From assembly GCF_013623775.1 (NCBI RefSeq), contig NZ_JABFAM010000009.1:226592-290591 (forward strand): DNA of 64,000 bases. Reading direction: 5' to 3'. The translations under genes were made by a program, and so were the position numbers. This document shows positions 45,158 to 53,373 of this stretch, piece by piece; within the stretch, counting starts at the first letter, position 1, and the number at the start of each line of letters is the position of its first letter. The notes under the pieces were generated by a model. That model saw only the letters and a list, made by a program, of their open reading frames with translations, did not search any database and was not told where the DNA came from. The stretch comes from Rufibacter sp. XAAS-G3-1 (GTDB lineage: Bacteria > Bacteroidota > Bacteroidia > Cytophagales > Hymenobacteraceae).

Positions 45158-46492
45158 GTGATTTTCTCCGCTCAATACCGCGAACATTATAAAAATACTT
45201 TCTGGCTGGCCTACCCGGTGGTTCTAAGCCAACTGGGCCATATTCTGGTGAGCGTGGCAGACAGCGTGATGGCCGGTAGAATAGGAACAGCGCAGTTAGC
45301 GGCGGCCTCGTTGGGGAACAGCATCTTCACCATTACGCTGGTGTTCGGGCTGGGCATTTCGTTTAGTATGACACCTTTGGTGGCCCGTGCCGATGGCCGG
45401 AAAAACCATACCCGCATCGCTTTGGTGCTGCTCAACGGGCTCATCCTGAATACTGCCATCGGCGTACTGCTCTTTCTGGCCTTCTGGGGTCTCTCCCCGC
45501 TCATCGCGTACCTGAACCAGCCCGAAGAAGTGGTGCGGTTGGCCATTCCGTACGTGAATATCCTGTTTCTCTCCATGGTGCCACTCATGGTGTTTCAGGC
45601 GTTCAAGCAGTTTGCCGAGGGCCTGTCGCTCACCAAACAATCTATGTACATCTCCATCCTGGCCAACGTGGTGAACGTGGGACTGAACTACGTGCTCATC
45701 TACGGGAAACTGGGCTTCCCCGCCCTGGGTCTGAACGGAGCGGCCTGGGCCACGCTCATCTCGCGGGTGCTCATGGCCATCATGATGGCGGTGTTTGTCC
45801 TTTACGCCCGTAGGTTTGCGCGTTATCGCCAGTACCTGAACCTGCAGCATATTTCCTGGACGCACATGACCCGCATGTTCAAGATTGGCCTGCCTATCTC
45901 TTTGCAGATGATCTTTGAGATGGGCGCGTTCAGTTTTTCGGCGGTGATGATTGGCTGGGTAGGCGCGCGCGACCTGGCGGCGCACCAGATAGCCCTCAAC
46001 GTGGCCTCGGTGACGTACATGATGGCCAGCGGAATCTCGGCGGCCGCCACCATACGGGTAGGCAAACTGCGCGGCACCGGCGATTTACACGGCGCGCACA
46101 TGGCGGGGCACAGCAGCCTTGTCCTGGGGGCTTTGTTCATGGCTACCAGTGCCACCCTCATCATTCTTTGCAAAGACCTTATCCCGCATTTCTACGTGGA
46201 AGACGTGGCCGTACATGCGCTGGCGTCCCAGCTGCTCATTATTGCGGCGGTTTTCCAGTTGTCAGACGGGGTACAGGTAGTGGGCTTAGGCGCGTTGCGC
46301 GGGCTTGAAGACGTGAAAGTACCCAGCATGATTTCCTTGTTCTCGTATTGGCTCATTGCCTTGCCCATGGGGTTTGCCCTGGGTTTCTGGCTGGAGTTAG
46401 GAGCCGTGGGCATCTGGCTGGGGCTGCTCACCGGGTTAACCATTGCCGCCTTGTTGCTGTTTTTCCGGTTTAAGAAATTGAGTCCGCAATAA
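45158..46492 (+). CDS. MATE family efflux transporter
   Basis: A multidrug/toxin extrusion transporter of 444 residues with 12 predicted membrane segments in two homologous halves. The N-terminus (YPVVLSQLGHILVSVADSVM then AGRIG) and the paired LPISLQMIFEMGAFSFSAVM are NorM-type. It should export cationic compounds in exchange for sodium or protons. Start codon uncertain: no ATG is well placed; GTG at 45158 (MIFSAQYREHYKN) is preferred over TTG at 45152. It begins 344 bases after egtD, so cotranscription is possible but not shown. Confidence 0.9.
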   Translation: MIFSAQYREHYKNTFWLAYPVVLSQLGHILVSVADSVMAGRIGTAQLAAASLGNSIFTITLVFGLGISFSMTPLVARADGRKNHTRIALVLLNGLILNTAIGVLLFLAFWGLSPLIAYLNQPEEVVRLAIPYVNILFLSMVPLMVFQAFKQFAEGLSLTKQSMYISILANVVNVGLNYVLIYGKLGFPALGLNGAAWATLISRVLMAIMMAVFVLYARRFARYRQYLNLQHISWTHMTRMFKIGLPISLQMIFEMGAFSFSAVMIGWVGARDLAAHQIALNVASVTYMMASGISAAATIRVGKLRGTGDLHGAHMAGHSSLVLGALFMATSATLIILCKDLIPHFYVEDVAVHALASQLLIIAAVFQLSDGVQVVGLGALRGLEDVKVPSMISLFSYWLIALPMGFALGFWLELGAVGIWLGLLTGLTIAALLLFFRFKKLSPQ

Positions 46493-46559
46493 TTTTTTTT
46501 ATAACTTAGTTGTGAGAGAAGAAACTCCTTTTGCCCAGGAGTGTGTTACCGAAGCAGCT

Positions 46560-47105
46560 ATGTCATTTCTATTCTTGCCCCTTTGGATAAGTGCGCTGTT
46601 TTTTGCCCCTTTTCCTGAAACTAGCCCCAAAACGGTTGCCTTGACTAACATCCCCTGGACGGTGCAGAAACGCCTCACCTGGGATGATTTTGCCGGCAGT
46701 CCCGCGCCCACCAACAAACACCACGCGCTTACCTCCACCAACATGGAGATGAAGGTTAAGTGCGAGAACAACAAGCTGAAGTTTAAAGTGGAGGCCGTTT
46801 TCAACCCCAAAGAATCCTGGACGCGCAACAAAACCTCTGTCCTGCTGCTGGCCCATGAGCAGCTTCACTTTGATTTAACCGAACTGCACGCCCGTATGCT
46901 ACGCAAGCGCCTGGCCGAACTCCCCAATGCCTGCAACCGCGGGGCCGCCGACCTGAACAAATATGCCTCTGAAGCCTTCAACAACTGGCACAAAGAGCAG
47001 GATCTCTACGACTCTGAGAGCCGCCACGGCCTGGACAAAGAACAGCAAATGGAATGGATCGCCTCGGTGGAAGTCCGCTTGAAGCAATTGGAGGCTTATA
47101 GGTAG
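46560..47105 (+). CDS. DUF922 exported protein with HExxH motif
   Basis: A 181-residue protein with a signal peptide (FLFLPLWISALFFAPF). The motif LLLAHEQLHFDLTELHARML contains HEQLH, the zinc-metallopeptidase HExxH pattern typical of DUF922 proteins; the C-terminus is a charged helix. A protease role is plausible but unproven. ATG at 46560 is preferred to the GTG at 46512 because it begins the signal peptide. Bases about 46606-46636, coding FPETSPKTV after the signal peptide, match the right arm of the dispersed palindrome family (AAACTAGCCCCAAAACGG). Confidence 0.78.
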   Translation: MSFLFLPLWISALFFAPFPETSPKTVALTNIPWTVQKRLTWDDFAGSPAPTNKHHALTSTNMEMKVKCENNKLKFKVEAVFNPKESWTRNKTSVLLLAHEQLHFDLTELHARMLRKRLAELPNACNRGAADLNKYASEAFNNWHKEQDLYDSESRHGLDKEQQMEWIASVEVRLKQLEAYR

Positions 47106-47138
47106 TTGTTAGTTGTCAGTTGTTAGTTGTTGGTTTTT
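47103..47138. repeat. TTAGTTGT short tandem repeats
   Basis: Units TAGTTGT/CAGTTGT repeated about five times with small variations. The reverse complement of the same array is at 47607-47641, so the two flank the spacer as an inverted pair. A third array is at 53138-53183. Confidence 0.75.
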
Positions 47139-47169
47139 AGTGTGTTTTTCAAAAAAGAAGTTGTTTAGA

Positions 47170-47204
47170 GTTTCCTGCCTGTTTCATAAAAACAGGCAGG
47201 AAAC
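47170..47204. repeat. Dispersed palindrome copy
   Basis: Near-perfect palindrome GTTTCCTGCCTGTTT / AAAACAGGCAGGAAAC. Confidence 0.75.
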
Positions 47205-47249
47205 GGCGGCACAGGCAGCTGCTTGCGGCCGTGTACAGATAAACCATCT

Positions 47250-47286
47250 GTTTAAGGCCTGTTTTTATGAAAGTAGCCTAAAAACG
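47250..47286. repeat. Dispersed palindrome copy
   Basis: GTTTAAGGCCTGTTTTTATG and AAAGTAGCCTAAAAACG; like the copy at 26003-26040 it is followed by a GGCAGACGCTTGCACCAG-type sequence, so the two copies share extended homology. Confidence 0.65.
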
Positions 47287-47381
47287 ACAGCCCAGGCAGA
47301 CGCTTGCACCAGGGTAATTGCTCTAAATACCGGTTTTTGAAAAACTCTAAACAGGTTCAAGCTATTAAAACAACATTCCAA

Positions 47382-47540
47382 TAAGTAGCAAGACAAATTA
47401 AACTATCTACTTTGTCATCCTGAAAGGATCTTGTGGGCGAACTAGAAAAGCTGTAAATAAACGCCATTGCCGTTCGCTACCAAGATCTTTCTAAGATGAC
47501 AAAAGATAAGAAGGAATAATTATTTTTGTCTTAGTACTTA
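47382..47540. mobile_element. MITE-like element, copy 4
   Basis: 159 bp. Terminal inverted repeats TAAGTAGCAAGACAAATTAA and TATTTTTGTCTTAGTACTTA. Inner inverted repeat TTGTCATCCTGAAAGGATCT, TGTGGGCGAAC against GTTCGCTACCAAGATCTTTC. Centre GCTGTAAATAAACGCCATTG is nearly identical to copy 5. Confidence 0.78.
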
Positions 47541-47547
47541 TTATAGT

Positions 47548-47580
47548 AGAGCCTGGCAGTTGTTGTTTCTGCCAGGCTCT
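47548..47580 (-). terminator. Intrinsic terminator after FAD/Rieske gene
   Basis: Arms AGAGCCTGGCAG and CTGCCAGGCTCT with a 9-base loop, about 60 bases past the stop of the leftward gene. Confidence 0.75.
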
Positions 47581-47606
47581 TCACCTGTAAAGGATAATTG
47601 ATTCTA

Positions 47607-47641
47607 CGCTACTAACAACTAAAAACCAACAACTGACAACT
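47607..47641. repeat. TTAGTTGT short tandem repeats, inverted copy
   Basis: ACTAACAACTAAAAACCAAC followed by AACTGACAACTA: the reverse complement of the array at 47103-47138. It ends at the stop codon of the FAD/Rieske gene. Confidence 0.75.
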
Positions 47642-49178
47642 ACAGCTTCTCCAAATCTCTGGGTGCTGGGCCGGCCACTACTTTTCCGTAGGGGTCAAAG
47701 CGGGAGCCGTGGCAGGGGCAATCCCAGGAGTTCTCCAGGTTGTTCCAGTGCACAACGCACCCCAAGTGCGTACACACCGCCGAACATTCATGGCGGGCAC
47801 CTTGGGCATCACAGTAGACGGCTACTTTACCTACCCCTTTCTGCACCACCATGCCGGTGCCGGGGGCAATCACTTCCTCCTCTTTGTGGCCCGGTTTTAC
47901 CCAGTCCAGGTACTGACCGGCCACGTTCAAGTTCTCTTTCAGGAATTCCTTGGCCGAATCGGTGGAGAAGGTCACGCGGCCGGGGTCATACAGCATCTCC
48001 CAGGGGTTGACGCGTGCACAGATTAAATCCGAGATCAGAATGCCCGCAATGGTGCCGTGGGTCATGCCGTGGCCCGAGTCGCCGGTGGCGATGTAGACGC
48101 TCTTGCTGTCGCCGGGGTTACGGCCAATGAATCCCATGTAATCCACGGGCTCCATCACCTGACCAGACCAGCGGAACACCACATCCTGCACCATCGGGAA
48201 TTTCTGGCGCGTCCAGTCTTCCAGGCAGGCAAACCGTTCGCTTTCATCGCCGTTGCTTTGACCGGTTTTATGGTCTTCGCCCCCCACAATCAGAATCTGG
48301 GAGTCAAGGTTCTCTTCCCCGGCCACCGTGCCCAGACGCACATAATGGTAAGGATCAGAATCGTCCCAATACAGGGCGGTAGGCACGCTGCCGGTGGGCA
48401 CCCGCGCGCCAATCACGTAGGTGCGGTACGGGGCCTGCTTGGTGTGCATGGTCACCTGGTCATTCACCGGCGTATTGGTACACACCACCAGATGATTGGC
48501 CGTGACAGCAAAACCTGCATCTGTTATGGCCCGGTGCACGCTGCCGGTATCAAATTCTTGGACGTGGCTGTTGGTGTAGATCTCCCCGCCGTGTTCCAGA
48601 ATGTAGCGACTGAGAGCGGCCAGGTATTTTACGGGATGAAACTGCGCCTGGTGCGCGAATTCCAGACAAGGGCCTTCGCTCACGCTAAGCAAGGGGCCAT
48701 GTTTGAGTTTCACCACGTCTTTGATGCCCAATTCACGGCAAGCGTTCAGCTCCTGATCCAGTTGATCCTCGGTGTCAGTGGCCCCCAGAAACAGGTAACC
48801 CGGCACGTATTCAAAATCGCACTGGATGTTTTCGTCCCTGACAATCTGCTCAATCTTATGGATGGCATCGCGGTGGCTTTCATAGGCCAGCAGGGCCTGC
48901 GCTTTCCCGAAGACCTTGATCAACGTAGAAAAACGGTCGTCCAGGGCCCAGGAAAGGTGCGCGGTGGTACGGCTGGTTTCCCCGCCGCAGATTTCACCGG
49001 CGTCCAGCACAACTACTTTCTTTCCTTCCTTGCAGAGTAAATAAGCGGTGGTCAGCCCAGAGATACCCGCCCCCACCACACAAACATCCGTGGAAATATT
49101 GCTGTCAAGCGTTGGGGTTAGGGGCATCTCCACGCCCGGCTGCCAAACCGATAAAGTGGTACCTGTATTGTTTTTCAT
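47640..49178 (-). CDS. FAD-dependent oxidoreductase with C-terminal Rieske domain
   Basis: A 512-residue two-domain protein. Residues 30-390 are a DAO/glycine oxidase-type flavoprotein: [40 protein letters not shown] and [10 protein letters not shown]. Residues about 420-510 are a Rieske [2Fe-2S] domain with cluster ligands in CTHLGC and CPCHGSRFD. The fusion couples flavin oxidation of an unknown amine or hydroxyl substrate to a one-electron iron-sulfur acceptor. No signal peptide, so it is probably cytoplasmic. The same fusion is widespread in bacteria, but its substrate has not been assigned. Shares a promoter region with the divergent CsaA-like gene. Confidence 0.88.
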   Translation of the reverse strand: MKNNTGTTLSVWQPGVEMPLTPTLDSNISTDVCVVGAGISGLTTAYLLCKEGKKVVVLDAGEICGGETSRTTAHLSWALDDRFSTLIKVFGKAQALLAYESHRDAIHKIEQIVRDENIQCDFEYVPGYLFLGATDTEDQLDQELNACRELGIKDVVKLKHGPLLSVSEGPCLEFAHQAQFHPVKYLAALSRYILEHGGEIYTNSHVQEFDTGSVHRAITDAGFAVTANHLVVCTNTPVNDQVTMHTKQAPYRTYVIGARVPTGSVPTALYWDDSDPYHYVRLGTVAGEENLDSQILIVGGEDHKTGQSNGDESERFACLEDWTRQKFPMVQDVVFRWSGQVMEPVDYMGFIGRNPGDSKSVYIATGDSGHGMTHGTIAGILISDLICARVNPWEMLYDPGRVTFSTDSAKEFLKENLNVAGQYLDWVKPGHKEEEVIAPGTGMVVQKGVGKVAVYCDAQGARHECSAVCTHLGCVVHWNNLENSWDCPCHGSRFDPYGKVVAGPAPRDLEKL

Positions 49179-49317
49179 AGTCTGTGGGTTTCTGGATAAA
49201 AGCCGCTCCGTTGCAAGAACCGGTTCTTTGGATACGCGGCCTTGCTCCAGAGGTTTCTACGGAGTCACAACCGTATTTGCCCCTTTGTGGCCGAGCCCTT
49301 ATCTTAGGCCCAAAACA

Positions 49318-49656
49318 ATGGAAAACAAAATCACCTGGGAGCAGTTCACGGCCGTAGAGCTACGGGCTGGCACCGTTGTGCGGGCTGAGGCTTTCCCTGA
49401 GGCGCGCAAACCCGCCTATAAACTCTGGGTAGACCTGGGGGAACTGGGAATAAAAAAATCGAGCGCCCAGATTACGTGCCGCTATACGTTAGAAGAAGTG
49501 GTGGGACAGCAAGTGATCTGCGTCACCAACTTCCCTGCCAAACAGATAGGGCCCTGGCTTTCAGAGATTCTGGTGACGGGATTTGAAGACGAGGAAGGGA
49601 ACATTGTCTTAGCCCAGCCGCAGGCACAAGTGCCTAATGGCAAGAAGCTTATCTAA
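49318..49656 (+). CDS. tRNA-binding domain protein, CsaA-like
   Basis: A 112-residue single OB-fold protein of the CsaA family (VELRAGTVVRAEAFPEARKP, IKKSSAQITCRYTLEEVVGQ, CVTNFPAKQIGPWLSEILVT). CsaA binds tRNA-like ligands and has been linked to secretion as a chaperone in Bacillus. The frame is open upstream to 49048 through the antisense of the neighbouring gene; ATG at 49318 is the true family start. Converges with the DUF4296 gene, overlapping it by 8 bases at their 3' ends. Confidence 0.88.
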   Translation: MENKITWEQFTAVELRAGTVVRAEAFPEARKPAYKLWVDLGELGIKKSSAQITCRYTLEEVVGQQVICVTNFPAKQIGPWLSEILVTGFEDEEGNIVLAQPQAQVPNGKKLI

Positions 49657-50122
49657 TCATTCTTTTCACTTTGCTTTGTATGGTGGTCAGAGTATCTGCC
49701 GAAGACATTTTCCTGAATTTGGTTAGCCCCGTCTTTGCCGTGTCTGGTGGTGCAGCCTGTACAGAATCAGCCACTGCCACCTTGGCGGTCAACTTCGCCT
49801 CCCGTAAACTCAGGCTGTCCAAAACATCTTCATAGATCTTGTCCAGCAGGGCGGGGTTGGAGAGATAAAAGTCGTAGCTGTGCTTGAAGGCACTATCTGA
49901 GACGGCATGGCGTTTTAAGATACGTTTGTGGGCCTCGCGGTACGCCACCCGCGACGTGTCATAGTTGGGGATGGTTCGGCCAATGGCCGCCTCGGTGAGG
50001 TGCACGTCTATCATGATCCTGGTCATCTGCTCCTCAGAAATCAAATCGGCGGGCTTCGCGGGCTCAGGGGTACAGGCCAGCATCACCAGCGGGAGTAACA
50101 GGAGGCACAAACGTTTTTTCAC
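49649..50122 (-). CDS. DUF4296 lipoprotein
   Basis: A 157-residue small lipoprotein: GTG start, then KKRLCLLLLPLVMLAC with a lipobox cysteine, followed by a helical domain (ISEEQMTRIMIDVHLTEAAI ... YDTSRVAYREAHKRILKRH ... FYLSNPALLDKIYEDVLDSL) characteristic of DUF4296, a Bacteroidota family of unknown function. The frame extends upstream to a TTG at 50269, but that would overlap the divergent DUF58 gene; GTG at 50122 places the signal peptide at the N-terminus. Confidence 0.8.
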   Translation of the reverse strand: MKKRLCLLLLPLVMLACTPEPAKPADLISEEQMTRIMIDVHLTEAAIGRTIPNYDTSRVAYREAHKRILKRHAVSDSAFKHSYDFYLSNPALLDKIYEDVLDSLSLREAKLTAKVAVADSVQAAPPDTAKTGLTKFRKMSSADTLTTIQSKVKRMIR

Positions 50123-50174
50123 GCGGTTGTTGTAAGTTTGGGTAATTTTAACGGGGCGCAACTCTTTAGCAGGC

Positions 50175-51056
50175 ATGAAAGACTTGGTCAGGAAGCTACG
50201 AAAGTACGAGATACGGATTAGAAAGGCAATTGACACCCAGATGCAGGGCGACTTCAAATCTGTCTTCAAAAGCTCTGGCCTGGAGTTCGATGACGTGCGC
50301 TCCTACCAGTACGGTGACGATGTGCGTTCCATTGACTGGAACGTATCGGCCAAGGGCCACGGTATCTTTGTCAAGACCTACCGCGAAGAAAAAGAACAGA
50401 ACGTTTTCCTGCTGATAGACGTGAGCGGGTCTCACTCCTTGGGTACCCCGGGGGCGCAGAAGATGGACATTGGCAAAGAGATTGGCGGCATTCTGGCCCT
50501 GTCGGCGCTGGAACAGGGCAGCCAACTGGGCATGATCTGCTTCAGCGACGGCAAAGAGCGCTACCTGAAACCCGGCAAAGGCAACGAGCACGCCTACAGC
50601 CTCATCAAAACGCTGGCGGTCTTGCAGCCCCAATCCCTGAAAACCAACATTGGGGCCGGTATCAAGCTCTGCCTGAACGTGGTCAAGCGCAAAAGCATCA
50701 TCATCCTGATCTCTGATTTTATTGACCTCAACTATGAGCGGGAACTGATCATGCTGGCCAAAAAACATGACCTCATTGTGCTGCAACTCATGGACAAACG
50801 CGAGATTGATTTCCCAAAACTGGGTATTATTCCGCTGCAGGACAAAGAAACCGGCAAAACCATCTGGGTGAATACGTCTTCCAGGGAGTTCAGGGAACGG
50901 TACCTGCTCCCCTACGCCCAGAACCAGGAAAGGCTGGCGAAACTGTGCCGCCAATACCAGGCCGATTTCCTTCCTATTTTTGTGGAGCAGGATTATGTGC
51001 CCCAGTTGGTGCATCTGTTCAAGGCCCGCAACAAGATCATGAAACGGAGTTCCTAA
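50175..51056 (+). CDS. DUF58 domain-containing protein (Bat-type)
   Basis: A 293-residue cytoplasmic protein. The DUF58 signature DVRSYQYGDDVRSIDWNVSA is at residues 37-56, followed by a VWA-like fold (NVFLLIDVSGSHSLGT with D-x-S-G-S). DUF58 proteins accompany MoxR ATPases and VWA membrane proteins in the aerotolerance (Bat) operons of Bacteroidota and are thought to act in envelope protein maturation. Here it leads a three-gene run, but no MoxR gene precedes it; the divergent DUF4296 gene takes that place. Confidence 0.88.
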   Translation: MKDLVRKLRKYEIRIRKAIDTQMQGDFKSVFKSSGLEFDDVRSYQYGDDVRSIDWNVSAKGHGIFVKTYREEKEQNVFLLIDVSGSHSLGTPGAQKMDIGKEIGGILALSALEQGSQLGMICFSDGKERYLKPGKGNEHAYSLIKTLAVLQPQSLKTNIGAGIKLCLNVVKRKSIIILISDFIDLNYERELIMLAKKHDLIVLQLMDKREIDFPKLGIIPLQDKETGKTIWVNTSSREFRERYLLPYAQNQERLAKLCRQYQADFLPIFVEQDYVPQLVHLFKARNKIMKRSS

Positions 51057-51070
51057 GCATAGCTTCTCTC

Positions 51071-51108
51071 CGTTTTGGGCCTACTTTTACCAAAACAAGC
51101 CCAAAACA
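51071..51108. repeat. Dispersed 40-bp palindrome copy between operon genes
   Basis: Arms CCGTTTTGGGCCTACTTTT and AAAACAAGCCCAAAACAG. It sits inside the presumed Bat-like operon, so it may reduce expression of the later genes. Confidence 0.7.
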
Positions 51109-51149
51109 GAGCAATAATCAGTAAACACAAAAGAAGCTGATCCTTTGGA

Positions 51150-52103
51150 TTGGCTCACAACCTAGAATTGAATTTGCTTCCATCATTAATAAAAAGAACA
51201 GGCTGGCTTTTCTGCTGTCTGTTTCCCTTTGTCTGCCAAGCCCAATTCCCGGCCATTACGGTGGAGGGATTTTTCCTGCGCGATTCTGTGGAAATAGGCC
51301 AATCTGTGAAATACGTGCTGCTTTCCAGGCACGCCCCCCAGGCCGAAGTGGTTTTCCCCGACACCTCGGCGGGGTTCTCTCCTTTTGAAGTGGTCAGGAA
51401 AGACTTCTACCCCACCCGCACCGTGCAGGGCATCAGCACAGACAGCACACTCTACACGCTGCGCACCTTCAGCCTGAAACCGGTGCAGACGCTGCAATTG
51501 ACGGCCCAACTGTTCCATAACGGCGATACCCTGCACCTCACAACGGCCCGTGATACCGTGTTCCTGATCCAAAACGTAGCACTGGTAAAAGACCCGCTTC
51601 CGCTTCAATCTACCACGCACCTGCAACCGGTTCCGGAGCAATTCAATTACTTGTACTGGCTCATGGGGGCCGTGGCGGCCGCTATTCTCATTGGCGGCGT
51701 CTGGGGCTTGTTTGGGAAAGGCATTAACTTGCGGTACAAACTGTACGTGCTCCAGAAAGACCAAGCGCAGTTCCAGTCCCGGTTCCAGACGTCCAAAGAG
51801 CGTTTTCTGCGGGGTAAAACCTTAGATCAACTAGAACGCGCCATTATCTTATGGAAGAACTACTTAACCAAGCTGGAAGACACCGCCATTAACTCGTTTA
51901 CCACCAAAGAGATTGTTTCCTATTATGAAGAAGACGAACGGGTGAGCAATGCCCTTAAAGTGTGTGACCGCGCCATCTACGGCAATATTATCTCAGAGAA
52001 TGAAAGCGAGGAAACCGACTCTCTGAACCAATTAGCCGATTTCGCCGCGAACCGTTATGTTTTAATCAGAGACTCCCTGCGCCATGTGGCAAACACCCGC
52101 TGA
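51150..52103 (+). CDS. Membrane protein of Bat-like operon (DUF4381-like position)
   Basis: A 317-residue exported or membrane-anchored protein: N-terminal hydrophobic signal (GWLFCCLFPFVCQAQ), an Ig-like beta domain at about 35-150 (SVEIGQSVKYVLLSRHAPQA), one transmembrane helix near 168-190 (LYWLMGAVAAAILIGGVWGL) and a charged cytoplasmic tail of about 125 residues. Its place between DUF58 and VWA genes is that of DUF4381/BatD-like proteins. Start is a TTG; other TTG codons at 51168 and 51174 are also possible. The next gene's ATG lies 20 bases before this stop, suggesting translational coupling. Confidence 0.7.
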   Translation: MAHNLELNLLPSLIKRTGWLFCCLFPFVCQAQFPAITVEGFFLRDSVEIGQSVKYVLLSRHAPQAEVVFPDTSAGFSPFEVVRKDFYPTRTVQGISTDSTLYTLRTFSLKPVQTLQLTAQLFHNGDTLHLTTARDTVFLIQNVALVKDPLPLQSTTHLQPVPEQFNYLYWLMGAVAAAILIGGVWGLFGKGINLRYKLYVLQKDQAQFQSRFQTSKERFLRGKTLDQLERAIILWKNYLTKLEDTAINSFTTKEIVSYYEEDERVSNALKVCDRAIYGNIISENESEETDSLNQLADFAANRYVLIRDSLRHVANTR

Positions 52104-53133
52104 TTTCTCCTGGCTGAACCTGAGCTGGTTCTCGTGGCAAACCTGGCAGTCATTTGAATGGGCCAACCCTGGGTTTCTGTACGCGCTCCTGGGCGTGCCG
52201 CTGCTGTTTCTGCTGCGCTGGCTTTTGCACGTGCGGTTCCGGAAGAAAATGGACGTGGCGCTGTTTGCGGGAGATGTCACCTGGCACTGGACTAGCATTC
52301 TGCGCTACGTTCCAGACGTGGTGTTCGGGCTGTTCCTGATGCTGGTGTTGGTGGCCCTGGCCCGGCCCCAGAAGACCGATGAAACCGTAGAACTCTCCGC
52401 CGAGGGCATTGACATTGTGCTGGTCATGGACGTATCGGGCTCCATGGAATTGACGGATTTTCTCCCCAATCGGCTGGAAGCCGCCAAGGAAGTGGCCCTG
52501 CAGTTTGTGAACGGCCGGGTGCAGGACAGAATTGGGTTGGTGGTTTTTGCCGGCCGCGCCTTTTCCCTGGCCCCACTCACCACCGATTACGAGATGATAC
52601 GGGAAAGCATCAGAAACATTCAACTGGGGATGGTTTCTGAAGACGGCACCGCCATTGGCAGCGCGCTGGCCGTAGCCATTAACCGGCTGCGCGATTCCAA
52701 AGCCAAGTCAAAGGTCTGCATTCTGATCAGTGACGGCGAGAATACCGCCGGAAGCTTAGACCCTGAACTAGCGGCTCAGTTGGCGCACGCCTTCCATTTA
52801 AAGCTGTACACCGTGGGCATTGGGCGCGAGGGAACCGTCTTGCTGGAGGCTGACTCCACAGGCCAGATGGCGTCCATCCAAACCGGCCTGGAAGAGAAAA
52901 CACTGCGGCAGTTGGCTTCTTTGTCTGAGGGGCAGTTCTTTCGGGCGCAGGATGCCAATGCCCTTTCGCAGATCTTCCAGCGCATCAACAGCCTGGAGAA
53001 AACCGAGATAAAAGAAACCCGCTACCGCGATACCAAAGATTATTACCAGATATATTTGCGCTGGGCCCTGGTGCTGCTGTTGCTGTGGCTCTTGCTCAAG
53101 AACACCTTTTTCACCAATGCGTTAGAAGACTGA
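52084..53133 (+). CDS. VWA domain membrane protein (BatA-like)
   Basis: A 349-residue BatA-type protein. Residues about 24-40 form one membrane helix (FLYALLGVPLLFLLRWLL), a second lies at about 78-95 (VVFGLFLMLVLVALA), then a von Willebrand A domain with a complete MIDAS (VMDVSGSMEL and later TDYE, SDGENTAG), and a C-terminal membrane helix (WALVLLLLWLLLKNTFF). BatA-type proteins present the VWA domain in the periplasm and work with DUF58 and MoxR in stress resistance. Overlaps the previous gene by 20 bases. BatB-D are not found downstream. Confidence 0.88.
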   Translation: MWQTPADFSWLNLSWFSWQTWQSFEWANPGFLYALLGVPLLFLLRWLLHVRFRKKMDVALFAGDVTWHWTSILRYVPDVVFGLFLMLVLVALARPQKTDETVELSAEGIDIVLVMDVSGSMELTDFLPNRLEAAKEVALQFVNGRVQDRIGLVVFAGRAFSLAPLTTDYEMIRESIRNIQLGMVSEDGTAIGSALAVAINRLRDSKAKSKVCILISDGENTAGSLDPELAAQLAHAFHLKLYTVGIGREGTVLLEADSTGQMASIQTGLEEKTLRQLASLSEGQFFRAQDANALSQIFQRINSLEKTEIKETRYRDTKDYYQIYLRWALVLLLLWLLLKNTFFTNALED

Positions 53134-53137
53134 GTTT

Positions 53138-53183
53138 GGTTGCTGGTTGTTAGTTATCAGTTTTTAGTTGTTAGTTGTCAGTT
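53138..53183. repeat. TTAGTTGT short tandem repeats
   Basis: GGTTGCTGGTTGTTAGTT, ATCAGTTTTTAGTTG and TTAGTTGTCAGTTT: the same 7-8 bp units as at 47103 and 47607. Located just after the VWA gene stop. Confidence 0.75.
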
Positions 53184-53211
53184 TAATAAGGCTTGCCTAC
53201 TTTTTCTTTTG

Positions 53212-53371
53212 CTAAGTAGCAGGACAAATTAAAAATCTATTTTGTCTTCTTGAAAGGATCTTGTGGGCGAACTGGCAAAGCTGTAAATAACGCCATTGCC
53301 AGTTCGCCCACAAGATCCTTTCAGGAGGATACAGAGAGGAGAAGATATAGTTATTTCTGTCTAATTACTTA
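53212..53371. mobile_element. MITE-like element, copy 5, abutting yggS start
   Basis: 160 bp with ends CTAAGTAGCAGGACAAATTA and TTTCTGTCTAATTACTTA. Inner arms GAAAGGATCTTGTGGGCGAA and TTCGCCCACAAGATCCTTTC pair perfectly over 20 bases. The right end stops 2 bases before the ATG of the next gene, so the element forms the entire upstream region of that gene. Confidence 0.8.
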
Positions 53372-53373
53372 TC

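Larger units (their letters stand above)
47106..47639. other. Gene-free spacer with several repeat types
   Basis: In order: [18 protein letters not shown] tandem repeats (47103-47138), two 40-bp family palindromes (47170-47204, 47250-47286), a MITE-like element (47382-47540), a terminator hairpin (47548-47580) and an inverted set of the same short tandem repeats (47607-47641). No gene. Confidence 0.7.

Noticed and set aside
44927..45187. 86-codon leftward frame that looks faintly protein-like (VRIVTGFNYRGQPLRLPFAF)
   Set aside because: It overlaps the MATE start, has no recognised family and no start context; a decayed gene end is possible but not supportable.
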